From the NCBI RefSeq assembly GCF_014529535.1, contig NW_023503376.1:5157716-5221715 (forward strand): 64,000 bases of DNA. The letters run 5' to 3'. Below, one piece after another: positions 9,449 through 18,490 of the stretch. How positions within the stretch are numbered: position 1 is the stretch's first letter; each line of letters begins with the position of its first letter. Under the pieces are notes generated by a model. The model was given only the letters and a program-made list of their open reading frames with translations, did no database searches and had not been told where the DNA came from. This DNA is from Bradysia coprophila. Taxonomy: Eukaryota > Arthropoda > Insecta > Diptera > Sciaridae. Position numbers and translations under genes: made by a program.

Positions 9449-12400
9449 TGTCCAGCCAAGATTTTATTGACGCTACCACTCTCAGTGGTCTAATTGACAA
9501 CCAGGATAAATTCGTCACTGTTTTATCACCTGTGCTACCCACCGATTCGTTTGACACCTGTGACGCTAGTCCTGAACCAGGACCTGAGAATTCATCGACA
9601 ACCGATAACAGATCGCGCATAGTAATCTGTCCACCTATTAACCATCATGTGACTGATACACTTCATCAGCCGTCCGAACTTTCGCCGAATGTTGTTTTAT
9701 CAACGAATGCATCGAAGCACCGTCGTCACACTTCAATTTTGTATCAGAATGTCCGCGGTCTGCGCACGAAAACAAAGGAATTCAAATTGTCGTCGACCGG
9801 ATGCGATCATGACGCCCTAGCTTTGACTGAGACTGGCCTACATCCTGGTATTAACGACGGTGAGTTATTTGACATTAACGATTTTTGTGTTCACAGATGT
9901 GATAGGTCAGAGTTAAATAGTAACCATGCGAGGTTTGGTGGTGTGCTAGTGGCTGTCAAGTCTTATATCCAGAGTGAAAAAGTTGTCGTTCCGCATGTTG
10001 ATGATGTGGAGCTCGTGACCGTTAGAATGCGATTTCATAATATGTCTGTATACGTGTGCTGTGCGTATATACCGTCTTGCTCTCCCGTGGCAGTCTATCA
10101 CCGTTATGCTGAGGCTTTGCAGCAGATTATTGACTTCATCGATTTAAATGTTGAAGACAGGCTTTGTGTCTTAGGAGACTTTAATATGACTAATGTGGAT
10201 TGGGTTCCTTGTCCTGTCGACGATGGCTCCGTGTCAGATGGTATGACGCATGCGGCGAATGTTCTGTTGCCTTGTGATATTGACACGAGCGCCCACGCTG
10301 ATGTTATATATTGCCTGTTGGGATCCGGATTGAGCCAGGTCAATAGTGTTCGCAATTTCCAGCAGAGACTGCTAGACTTCGTTTTTTGTAGCGACCCGTG
10401 TGAAGTTACCGTTACCGCGTCCGCTTCTCCTCTCGTTAAAGAAGACGACTATCACAAGCCTATCGTTGTTGATTTTGACTCGTACGCGGTTGAGTCCGTT
10501 ACTTTTGATGCTGATGTGAATGAATATAACTTTAGAAGAGCCGACTTTGTCGGTCTCGACGGCTATTTGTCGTCGATTAACTGGGAAGAAGAATTGACTG
10601 GCGATGACGTCGACGTTTTAGTTGATCGCTTTTATGAGTTGCTGGCTGTCGGATTTGCGCGTTGTGTTCCGCTTAAGAGGAAGTCGTCTGGTTCGCACCC
10701 TCCTTGGTATAGTGCGACGCTCTTGAGTTTGAAAAATAAGCGTAGCCGTGCCCACAAGCGTTACAGAGAGTCGGGTGATCGGAACAGTTTTATTGAGTTT
10801 TGCTCTCTGAGGAACCGATTTGACGCTGCACAGTCTCGTGCCTTTCAGTCGTATCTGGATAAGACGCAACAGGATTTGGCTGTTGATCCGTCAAAGTTTT
10901 GGAAATACGTGAATGATTTGGGCAGAACGTCTTCTTACCCTGGCCTAATGCATAGAGGGAACGACCGTACAACGGATATGCAGAGAAAATGCGATCTCTT
11001 CGCGGATTTCTTTAGTGACGTGTTCGTTAGTGATGCAGCTACGACTAACCGGACTTTTGGCTTGGCAAAAAGTGTCGATATTGGATCGATGACGTTAGAC
11101 GAACGACAAGTCAGTGACGCGCTGAAAGGTATTGATACGACGAAAGGTGACGGCCCTGACAATATTTCGCCTCTCCTGTTAAAGAATTGCGCTGATGTGT
11201 TGTGTTCACCGTTGCTCCGCATTTTTAACTTGTCGTTGGTTAGCCACTTTCCAAATCGCTGGAAAGAGTCGTATGTTGTCCCGGTTTTTAAAAGTGGTTC
11301 GAAGTCTGACGTTGAGTGCTATCGTGGTGTAGCAATACTGCCGACATTTGGTAAGCTCTTTGAGTCCATTGTGTGTAAGGTTTTGGCCGTTAAGTTCAAG
11401 AAAGTGATTTCGTTGTCGCAACATGGCTTCATGAAAGGTCGCTCCGCTTCTACCAACCTTTTGGAGTTTGTCAGCGAAGCTGTTCGTGTGGTAGAGCGTG
11501 GTCATCAGGTCGATGTGTTGTATACTGACGTGCAGAAGGCATTTGATAGGGTGAGACACGATCTTCTGATTTGCAAGCTGAATGAACTTGGTATGCACTC
11601 ATCGATGTTGCAATGGTTACGGACATACCTCAGTGGTCGTAGTCAGTACGTGAATCTCATGGGATGGAAGTCGCGTTCGTTTTTTGCTACCTCCGGTGTG
11701 CCACAAGGCAGCCATCTCGGCCCTTTGTTGTTCCTGATATTTTTCGATGACGTGACGAAGGTCATTAAGTCGAAATGCGGCTTGTATGCTGACGATTTGA
11801 AAATTTATCGTGCTGTTAGATCGCTCAGCGACAGTTTGGCCTTGCAACAGGATCTGACGGCGCTTCGTGCATGGTGTGTTGATAATTGCTTGTCCCTGAA
11901 TGTAGGCAAGTGTAAGTCGATGTCTTTCTTCAGAGTCCGTAATCCGGCTCGATTCCGATATTCAATCGATGGGATTGTCGTTCAGCGTGTGACTGAGATT
12001 CGTGATCTAGGTGTTACGTTCACTGAGAATTTGTCGTTCTGTCGGCATATTGAAGTTGCTGTAGCGAAGGCGTATTCCATGCTCGGTTTCGTTAAGAGGA
12101 TATGTCGCGACTTCCGTAATGTCGAAGCTCTCAAGAGCGTTTACTTTGCACACGTCAGGTCACACTTGGAGTACGCGTCGGTCGTTTGGTCGCCGTTCTA
12201 TCAGAGTCATTCCGACAAGGTTGAATCGGTACAAAAGAAGTTCTTGATCTATGCTCTGAGGAGAACTGTCAGAAGAGATCCACAATATCGCCTTTCGCCG
12301 TATGTCACCAGGTGCCAGTCTGTCGGTATTGAGAGTTTGTCGCGGAGACGTATCAACTTGTCAGCTATGTTCGTCTTTGATCTTCTGAGTGGCCGTGTTG

Positions 12401-12660
12401 ATGCTCCTAACTTGCTCGCGAATGTGTCAAGGAGTTCGTCGGGTAGATCTCTGAGGAATGTCCGTTATCTGGTGCTCGAGCATCATCGGTCAAATTATGG
12501 TTTGTTCGAACCCATGAATTATGCCTCGAGGAGTTTTAACGTGTTCGCGCATCTGTACTCACCGTTGTTGAGTCGTTTGTCCTTCAAGACATTAGTGAGA
12601 GCTTTTGGTTTGACTGACGAGGTTTTGAAGAGAAACGGGTTCTTGTTGCGTGTGACTTGA
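9448..12660 (+). CDS. Retrotransposon ORF2: endonuclease and reverse transcriptase
   Basis: 1070 aa counted from the ATG that overlaps the ORF1 stop (TAATG, 9446-9450); the frame is open 22 codons further upstream, but without an ATG. APE-like endonuclease motifs run from about residue 98 (LYQNVRGLRT), through LTETGLHP and GDFNMTNVDW, to DDYHKPI. The reverse transcriptase follows, with VVPVFKSGSKSDVECYRGVA, QHGFMKGRSA, DVQKAFDRVRHDLL, SGVPQGSHLGPLLFLIFFDD and the catalytic YADD (nt about 11785-11796). The C-terminal part has the usual HVRSHLEYASVVWSP block. The protein nicks target DNA and copies the element RNA by target-primed reverse transcription. No inactivating mutation is visible. Confidence 0.93.
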   Translation: MSSQDFIDATTLSGLIDNQDKFVTVLSPVLPTDSFDTCDASPEPGPENSSTTDNRSRIVICPPINHHVTDTLHQPSELSPNVVLSTNASKHRRHTSILYQNVRGLRTKTKEFKLSSTGCDHDALALTETGLHPGINDGELFDINDFCVHRCDRSELNSNHARFGGVLVAVKSYIQSEKVVVPHVDDVELVTVRMRFHNMSVYVCCAYIPSCSPVAVYHRYAEALQQIIDFIDLNVEDRLCVLGDFNMTNVDWVPCPVDDGSVSDGMTHAANVLLPCDIDTSAHADVIYCLLGSGLSQVNSVRNFQQRLLDFVFCSDPCEVTVTASASPLVKEDDYHKPIVVDFDSYAVESVTFDADVNEYNFRRADFVGLDGYLSSINWEEELTGDDVDVLVDRFYELLAVGFARCVPLKRKSSGSHPPWYSATLLSLKNKRSRAHKRYRESGDRNSFIEFCSLRNRFDAAQSRAFQSYLDKTQQDLAVDPSKFWKYVNDLGRTSSYPGLMHRGNDRTTDMQRKCDLFADFFSDVFVSDAATTNRTFGLAKSVDIGSMTLDERQVSDALKGIDTTKGDGPDNISPLLLKNCADVLCSPLLRIFNLSLVSHFPNRWKESYVVPVFKSGSKSDVECYRGVAILPTFGKLFESIVCKVLAVKFKKVISLSQHGFMKGRSASTNLLEFVSEAVRVVERGHQVDVLYTDVQKAFDRVRHDLLICKLNELGMHSSMLQWLRTYLSGRSQYVNLMGWKSRSFFATSGVPQGSHLGPLLFLIFFDDVTKVIKSKCGLYADDLKIYRAVRSLSDSLALQQDLTALRAWCVDNCLSLNVGKCKSMSFFRVRNPARFRYSIDGIVVQRVTEIRDLGVTFTENLSFCRHIEVAVAKAYSMLGFVKRICRDFRNVEALKSVYFAHVRSHLEYASVVWSPFYQSHSDKVESVQKKFLIYALRRTVRRDPQYRLSPYVTRCQSVGIESLSRRRINLSAMFVFDLLSGRVDAPNLLANVSRSSSGRSLRNVRYLVLEHHRSNYGLFEPMNYASRSFNVFAHLYSPLLSRLSFKTLVRAFGLTDEVLKRNGFLLRVT

Positions 12661-13043
12661 CGGTCTAAATCTTGTCTATTTAATCAACCCAACAACGTAC
12701 ATTATTACAATTTGATTTTGCGTCACTGATATGTGAATTCTCTTTTTTTTCATTCACATGTTTCGCCATCTGCGCTGTGGACTCCACGTGTTTCACCGTT
12801 CCATCCATATGTACGACATCGTAACATAGCAGAAGGCGTATGGAAGCTCCGACGGGTCGACTGGGCCAACATACTGCCTCCGGTTTCTGCTTCAGCGGCA
12901 ACATTGAGTTTAGTTTAACATTTTGCCGCCTTATGTATTTTGAGTTGATATGACGCGACGTTATTGTATGTATTCATTGTCGCCAGCCAGTTAGCATATA
13001 TTGCCGTTGGTTTAGGATATAAAAATAAAATAAAAAAAAAAAA

Positions 13044-13459
13044 TTCTCGTCAAAAAAGCTGACGTTCTTTAATTAAGTTTTCAATTGTTTAGCCTGTGGG
13101 GAATATCGGATTACAATGGAAAACGCAGCATAATTGTTGATTGATCTTTTGATGTTTTTTGAGCGAATTGCTTCATTTGAATTACGGTAGACGGCAAGCA
13201 TATCATTCGAGTTATTGAATCTATTACTTCATTCTATTTTAGTATTTTCAATATGTTGAAATGAAATCTTTGACTTCATCTGTTTTAGCACGTAATTTGA
13301 CATTATAAAGATAATGTTAGCTAGAGCATGTAATCGTGGAAATGTTTTCTTTTATGGATTTTCTAGAATTTTCGCGATTTTTGATATTCACAAAAAATCA
13401 TGAAAATTCGAGGAAACATTTTCGAGATTATAACAGAGCTTATTCTTATATTTTATCAT
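13044..13459. other. Intergenic with decayed TTAACCTG-family MITE
   Basis: No gene. 13185-13330 carries a diverged copy of the MITE family described at 43931 (GACGGCAAGCATATC, TCTATTACTTCATTCTATTT). The remainder is AT-rich unique-looking sequence. Confidence 0.5.
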
Positions 13460-13512
13460 CGTTGGCGGCAAGCATATTTTAACAGTTTTATTATCTGATC
13501 TATTACTTCATT
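13460..13512. mobile_element. Left half of a TTAACCTG-family MITE, split by the 12-kb block
   Basis: GGCGGCAAGCATATTTTAAC through TCTATTACTTCATT matches the reverse complement of the intact family copy at 43931-44143 from its terminus up to TACTTCATT. There the match stops and P copy 1 begins. The missing rest of the same MITE resumes 12.2 kb away at 25671, repeating TACTTCATT. Confidence 0.8.
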
Positions 13513-14477
13513 GGAAAAGGCTCGCTGCACACGGTGCAAATAGTCACTTTATAATACTTTGACTATTTGCACACGGTGCAAATAGTCACTTTATAATACT
13601 TTGGCTATTTGCACACGGTGCAAATAGTCTCTTTATAATACAGTTGCTATTTGCACCGTGTGCAGCGAGCCTTTTCCAAGTCTTTAACCATTTCTAGAAA
13701 CTGAATCTGTTCCAAAGTTGACCAACGTGACTATTTGCACACTGAAGAACTTGGTACCAGAAACTGTATTTATTTCACGGAAACCGAAAATTGTCAATTT
13801 TAGTAACTTATATTATTGAAACATTTTCATATTACATATATTTCGGTAAGAAAATTGTTAAGAAAAAGCCATAAATGAAAAAAAATAATAATTCGGCCAG
13901 CCAACTGAAAAGGCTGCAAGAAAATTTACAACGATTCATGAAAAATACAAGTGAATCAGCTTGCAAGTATCTTTCAATTTCAATCGATAAATAGTTCAAG
14001 AAATAGTTAACGTTACGAAAATCTACCCAGTACATCAGAAAAAGGAGTGACATTTTCTTTTACAAAATGTAACAATGAAGAGTATTACTCCTTCTATAAA
14101 ATGCTTCGAAAAAGGTGTGATATTTCCTTTTACAAAATGTAACAATGAAGGGGTAATACTTCCTTCTACAAAATGCTACGACAAAGAAGTGATACTTCCT
14201 TCCTTACAAAATGCTCCGAAAAAGTTGTGATATTTTCCTTTTACAAAATGTAACAATGAGTGTTACTCCTTCTATACAAGGAGTGATATTTCATTTTACA
14301 AAATTCTTCGAAAGACAATATTAACGAAGTGAGTGAAGCTTACTTTTAGTGTGCAAATAGTCTCTTCATAATACTTTGGCTATTTGCACACGGTGCAAAT
14401 AGAAACTGTATTATAAAGAGACTATTTGCACCGTGTGCAAATAGCCAAAGTATTATAAAGTGCAAATAGCATCAACC
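13513..14477. mobile_element. P element copy 1 (long TIR, 9-bp TSD, Mutator-like, non-autonomous)
   Basis: 965 bp with no coding capacity. The left 165 bp is itself a hairpin: GGAAAAGGCTCGCTGCACACGG near 13513 mirrors GCAGCGAGCCTTTTCC ending at 13677. The right terminus (reverse complement GGTTGATGCTATTTGCAC) shares with the left about 100 bp of CAAATAGTCACTTTATAATACTTTGGCTATTTGCACACGG-type modules. 13678-13722 is an inverted exact copy of 45 bp of the transposase gene next to P copy 2. 14035-14310 holds diverged tandem units of ACAAAATGTAACAATGAAG. Long inverted ends plus 9-bp duplications are Mutator-like features; the superfamily is an inference. Confidence 0.7.
14035..14310. repeat. Tandem sub-repeats inside P
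   Basis: Roughly 60-bp units built from AAAAAGGAGTGACATTTTCT, TTACAAAATGTAACAATGAA and ACTCCTTCTATAAAATGCTTCG recur four to five times with variation. P copy 2 (25400-25500) retains fewer units, so the array has contracted or expanded between the copies. Confidence 0.65.
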
Positions 14478-15370
14478 TAAAGACTTTCCAAATGATTACC
14501 TACATTTGATTCTGCTAGGCGCACAAAAGACATGGACGATGGAAAAAATTATTATAAGAAATTATCGGCTGATCAGACTGCTTCAGTTGATTCAGTTGTA
14601 AAAACTATTGCACAAAGAGAGCCATCAGAATTTGCGAGGACTGTTTGAAGTACTGGAAAGGAACGGAATTCCGAATTTCCATTTTTATACTGGACCCGTG
14701 ATCTTGAAAGGCATCTTATCCCCTCAAAACTATAACAATTTTCTCGCTCTACATTGTGCAGTCCGTATATGTTCGAGTTCCTTCGTTGATTCACATTTAC
14801 ACGTCGCAGAAAAACTTTTTAAATTTTTCGCCGAAATATATGGATGACAAAGCGTCAGCTACAGAATTTATAACATTGTACACATTCCCAGGAACGTCGA
14901 ACGTTTTTGAAAGTTGGACTCGTTTCGTTGCTTTGCCACAGAGACAAAATTGACTTTTTGAAGAAACTGTTAGGGACAGCACATAACGACATAAGCCACT
15001 CGAACAGGCTATAAATCATTTGGCTGAAATGGACATTTTAGATCCAAAAGAAAGAAAAAGCATCGAACTGAAACTTGTGAAGAAACACACAGATGATCAT
15101 GATGCTTATGAATTACTTTTCTTTAAAGACGTGAGAATCGACATTTTGGACAAAAGTAAGTGGTTGCTAACCGAAAGCAATGACATTGTTGAGTTTCAGA
15201 AAGACAAATACTTGGAGGGTCGTCTGGTTATATTTGGCTCAAAAATCAAACAGAAACATGATTTTTACGAGATGTTACTGAAGTCTTCCTTGCTTCATAT
15301 TTAAGCTTCAAATGGAAAGACCGAAGTGCCTCAAATATACGATTTAACATCCATAAAAACTAAAATGTTT
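14478..15370 (+). pseudogene. Transposase-like protein, C-terminal part (broken)
   Basis: Starts inside TAAAGACTT, directly after P copy 1. Frames carry, in order, FPNDYLHLILLGAQK, REPSEFARTV, FHFYTGPVILKGILSPQNY, FLALHCAVRICSSS, the block QSVSYRIYNIVHIPRNVERF-x-KLDSFRCF (split by a stop), LTFLKKLLGTAHNDISHSNR, then NHLAEMDIL and a C-terminal region to about 15370. From memory these motifs follow a repeated arthropod transposon protein (consensus-like DFPxDYMHLVCLG, PxEFARxPR, LLYTGPVxLK, LDSFSxF). I think of EnSpm/CACTA-like elements, but the family is not certain. Several frameshifts and stops make it a pseudogene. Its N-terminal part is 8-9 kb downstream at 23155-24244, also on the plus strand. 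Confidence 0.7.
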
Positions 15371-15781
15371 GCCGTGTCTTCTGAGGGTGGACGCTCTAAT
15401 ACTCAAGAAGGAGGAATAGATGGGAAGCGAAGGCTGCAATGGTTCGTTCGAGGGTTGCCTGAGCGGTATCAAAATCTGCGACGCTTGACAATAGACAATA
15501 GACAAATTTATCCTTGGTGCCAATATCTTCAGGCAACACCAATCTTGCCAAAAATCGAATCAGTCACTGTCATGGCTATGGTTCACATGACAGACGTCGT
15601 GAAGATTTATTATCAGCAAAGTGGTTTTTACAAAGGGAATTGGACAATCCTTGCGAGCACAGGGCTCACATAATGGAGAAAAGAATGTAAAAGAACAAAA
15701 ATAAACTTTGCTTCGTTCGAATATAGAGAACGCTTGTTGAAAGTGATCGTGGGTATTTTACGTTAGATATGGATAATATAT

Positions 15782-16843
15782 AAAAAGAAAGATTCTAACA
15801 ACGTAAGAAAACTTGAAGATTTGGCGATTCCCGCATATCTTTCTTCAATTTTTCAATCAAAAAATTTATCAAATGTTTTATTAGGTCAACTGAATTTGGA
15901 CATTGTTGACACCGAAATCAAAAAATTGATTGATGATCTGCCGTCCAGCCTGGTACCAGACACAGAAGCAAAACGTGAAAACCAAACAAATTGGGATTAC
16001 CCGAATATGAAATTAATTTTCGAAACATTGTTGAGCAATGCTGACCAAACAGATAGAGCGCGCTTACTTGCATCATCCAAAAACGAATCGTCAAAGTGGT
16101 TGCAAGTGATACCGTCGTCTGAGTTGGGCCTACTTTTGAACAACAATACAGCTCGAATTGCGATTGCCATACGTTTGGGAGGGAAAGTATGCGAAAAACA
16201 CACTTGCCTATATGGAAAAACTGTCGAAGAAAACGGCCACCACGGCTTATCATGCATTAGGAGCGCTGGCAGAATTCCGAGACATGTAGGATTCAATAAA
16301 ATAACCTTGAATGCCTTATCTAAAATCGATTTCCCGAGCATGCTAGAACCGCCTGGAATAAGCAGATCGGACGGAAAGCGCGTTGACGGTGTAACCATCA
16401 CTCCATGGGAACGAGGAAAATCTTTGATTTGGGATGCTACAGTTAGCGACACCGTTGCTCCATCATACCTGGCCCAATCAGCGAAAATCGCTGGCTCGGT
16501 CGCAGATCAATCTGAACGTCATAAACATAATCACTACATGGCATTGAAACGTGACTACATATTCACTCCTATCGCTTTCGAAACGTTCGGGCCAATGGGA
16601 GAGGACACTAAGAAATTCATAAATAAAATCGGAAAACTGTTGCAACAAAAAACTGGAGAAAAGCGCTCGACAAATTTCTTGATACAACAATATTCAATAG
16701 AAATTCAGAGAGGAAACTGTGCATCAATTTTGAAAACGTTTGAAAATGACGATGCTAATGCCGTTTCAAACATATTTGATTTGTTATAAATCTAAAAACT
16801 AATTAGAATAAGTTCTTTATAAAAAAAAAAAAAAAAAAAAAAA
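15782..16843 (+). pseudogene. 5'-truncated retroelement fragment with WDxTxxD-type C-terminal domain
   Basis: An open frame reaches a stop at 16787-16789; the coding part upstream of 15821 (DSNNVRKLEDLAIPAYLSS) belongs to it and no genuine ATG start exists. Visible motifs: LGLLLNNNTARIAIAIRLGG, C-x4-C (CEKHTC), HHGLSC, RHVGFNKI, RVDGVTITPWERGKSLIWDA-TVSDT and QQYSIEIQRGNCASIL. From memory the same motif order forms the C-terminal domain after the RT in a group of animal LINE-like polyproteins. The DG...W-x-D-x-T-x-x-D pattern is reminiscent of PD-(D/E)xK nucleases, which I infer only. A 25-base poly(A) tract at 16820-16843 marks the 3' end. The 5' truncation is typical of target-primed reverse transcription. 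Confidence 0.65.
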
Positions 16844-16849
16844 ACGTAA

Positions 16850-17300
16850 TCGATGAGTTTTTCTGTAATATGTAAAAGTCCCAGCAATCTAGAAAACAAT
16901 TCTTAGACATCAAAGTCTTTGAATGAAAAAATATTGAAAAAAGGAAAATGGATTCAGAAAATCTATCGTTTACACATTGGTGGTATTACTATGAGGAGGA
17001 GGCGGTTTCAGGAAATGAATCGCAATTGAAAATCTGGTTGTGATTATTCTGTACATTACAGAATACTATAGTAGAGAAACGTATGGTCGAGGCCATCATC
17101 CACCAACCACTCCATCAACCGAATCACGACAAATTCATGAACCTCACTCAGGCAGACATTACTAACAATGGTTAGCTTCGCAGTAAATTTTTTTTTATAG
17201 GTAACTTTACAATACTATGACAAGGCATATCGCTCTTATACAAGTTAAAGAAAATAGATGCGCACTGCGCACACACTTCCTTGACCGAAACCATATTATT
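16850..17300. other. No gene seen
   Basis: Non-coding remnant sequence between the truncated retroelement and a minus-strand RT relic. No open frame with recognisable motifs. Confidence 0.45.
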
Positions 17301-17660
17301 CAGCACCCTAGGTCTTGGGGAAGCCAAAGGAAGCCGATTCTCCATATCGTATCGTAGGCGGAGGACAAATCAATAAGTAACCTTCACTGTGGTTTGTCAT
17401 TGCCAGCAATTGCTCAACATACACCCGATTTTCTCTGAATCCCGCTTGATCATCAGGAAGAACATTATCGATCGGCGACTTGATTTCAAGTAATAAAGCT
17501 TTGATAGACTGAAAATATTTCAAGTACCACAACGACCACAACCCTCGGTCCAATACCTTAATTGGATTTTCAGCCGGACCAATATACGCCGAGAGATTTT
17601 TAAGGCTTTGAAAGCATGAGACATCGTTAATTTTCGAGGGTCATTTTGCCACTTTACTTC
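17300..17660 (-). pseudogene. Relic of a reverse transcriptase (minus strand)
   Basis: The minus-strand frame 17553-17308 contains LPDDQAGFRENRVYVEQLLA, matching the conserved DxQAGFRxxRxCxDQ(I/V)L block of non-LTR reverse transcriptases (RT motif 2a region). YLKYFQSIKAL upstream and the sequence around it look degenerate, with no catalytic YADD in frame. It is probably a short decayed LINE piece inside the 12-kb block. Confidence 0.6.
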
Positions 17661-17669
17661 AGGACGAAC

Positions 17670-18490
17670 ACAGTAAAAACGTTCGGAAGAACTGTGTGTA
17701 CGTGCGTAGCTGCACGCACGATCCTGACAAAATCAAATTATATCCAAATTTACAACAATTGCAAAAAAAGAAGTAATTAACTTCGTGGTCAGCTAAAATA
17801 TACATATTATGGACAAAAGCGTCTCATTCTTTGCATTTAACAAAAAGCATGACATTCCGACGGGTACATTTAATCCCTGATGGAAATAAAATAAGGCCAT
17901 TAAATCATATCTGGCTTTGTAATTTCTATAGAAATGTACAACCAAAATGGAAGTACCTGTAGCTTTTGCAACATTATAAACTAATTAACGAGACTTACTG
18001 AAACCTAACCAAAACTTACAAAAATAGAAACGCCGGAGTAATAAACATTTATTACGCTACCTGTTTGTGTAAGAGTTTTTAGCTTTGCTTTCTCTCTTTT
18101 CTTATTTCTTTCGTCTTTCGCCCGAAGTCAAAGGATTATGCGTATATGTGTATGTGTGTAAAAGAGACGAATGGTATAAGTAGGAAAAAATCATTGTTGG
18201 TGTAAGTTTCGTCCATTATAAAGATGAAGTCTGTCCTTGTCAGTGTATATGTGTTGTGTAATGTTTATAGCAAATATTTGTTGCAAGTAAAGCAGTAGTA
18301 TTGGTGAGCGTTTTGACCGTAAGTCAGGATTTAAGTTGAGACGACTTAATCGTAAATTTACTTTCGAGGTGAAAAGACCTGTTCAGTACAGCAGAGATAT
18401 TTTCAAAGTATTTTGGAAAATTTAGACAAAACAAAAGTGAGGTGAATAAATTAGCAGCAAAACAAAAAGGATAATTAGCAGCATAGCATC
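17670..18490. other. Upstream region of the lysine-rich protein gene
   Basis: No coding frame. It holds a GT-rich stretch (GTATATGTGTATGTGTGTAA near 18140) and is likely promoter and 5' leader of the gene starting at 18491. A transcription start could not be fixed. Confidence 0.4.

Larger units (their letters stand above)
8240..13043 (+). mobile_element. Full-length two-ORF non-LTR retrotransposon (Jockey/CR1 type)
   Basis: The element comprises a 5' leader of about 250 bases, ORF1 (8492-9448), ORF2 (9448-12660), a 383-base 3' UTR and an A-rich tail (AAAAATAAAATAAAAAAAAA) ending near 13043. Both ORFs are free of stops and frameshifts, so it may be recently active. ORF1 has a PHD-type zinc finger and ORF2 has an APE-like endonuclease and a reverse transcriptase, with no RNase H segment evident. 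That matches the Jockey/CR1 group. The exact 5' end is uncertain and I found no clear target duplication. Confidence 0.85.
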
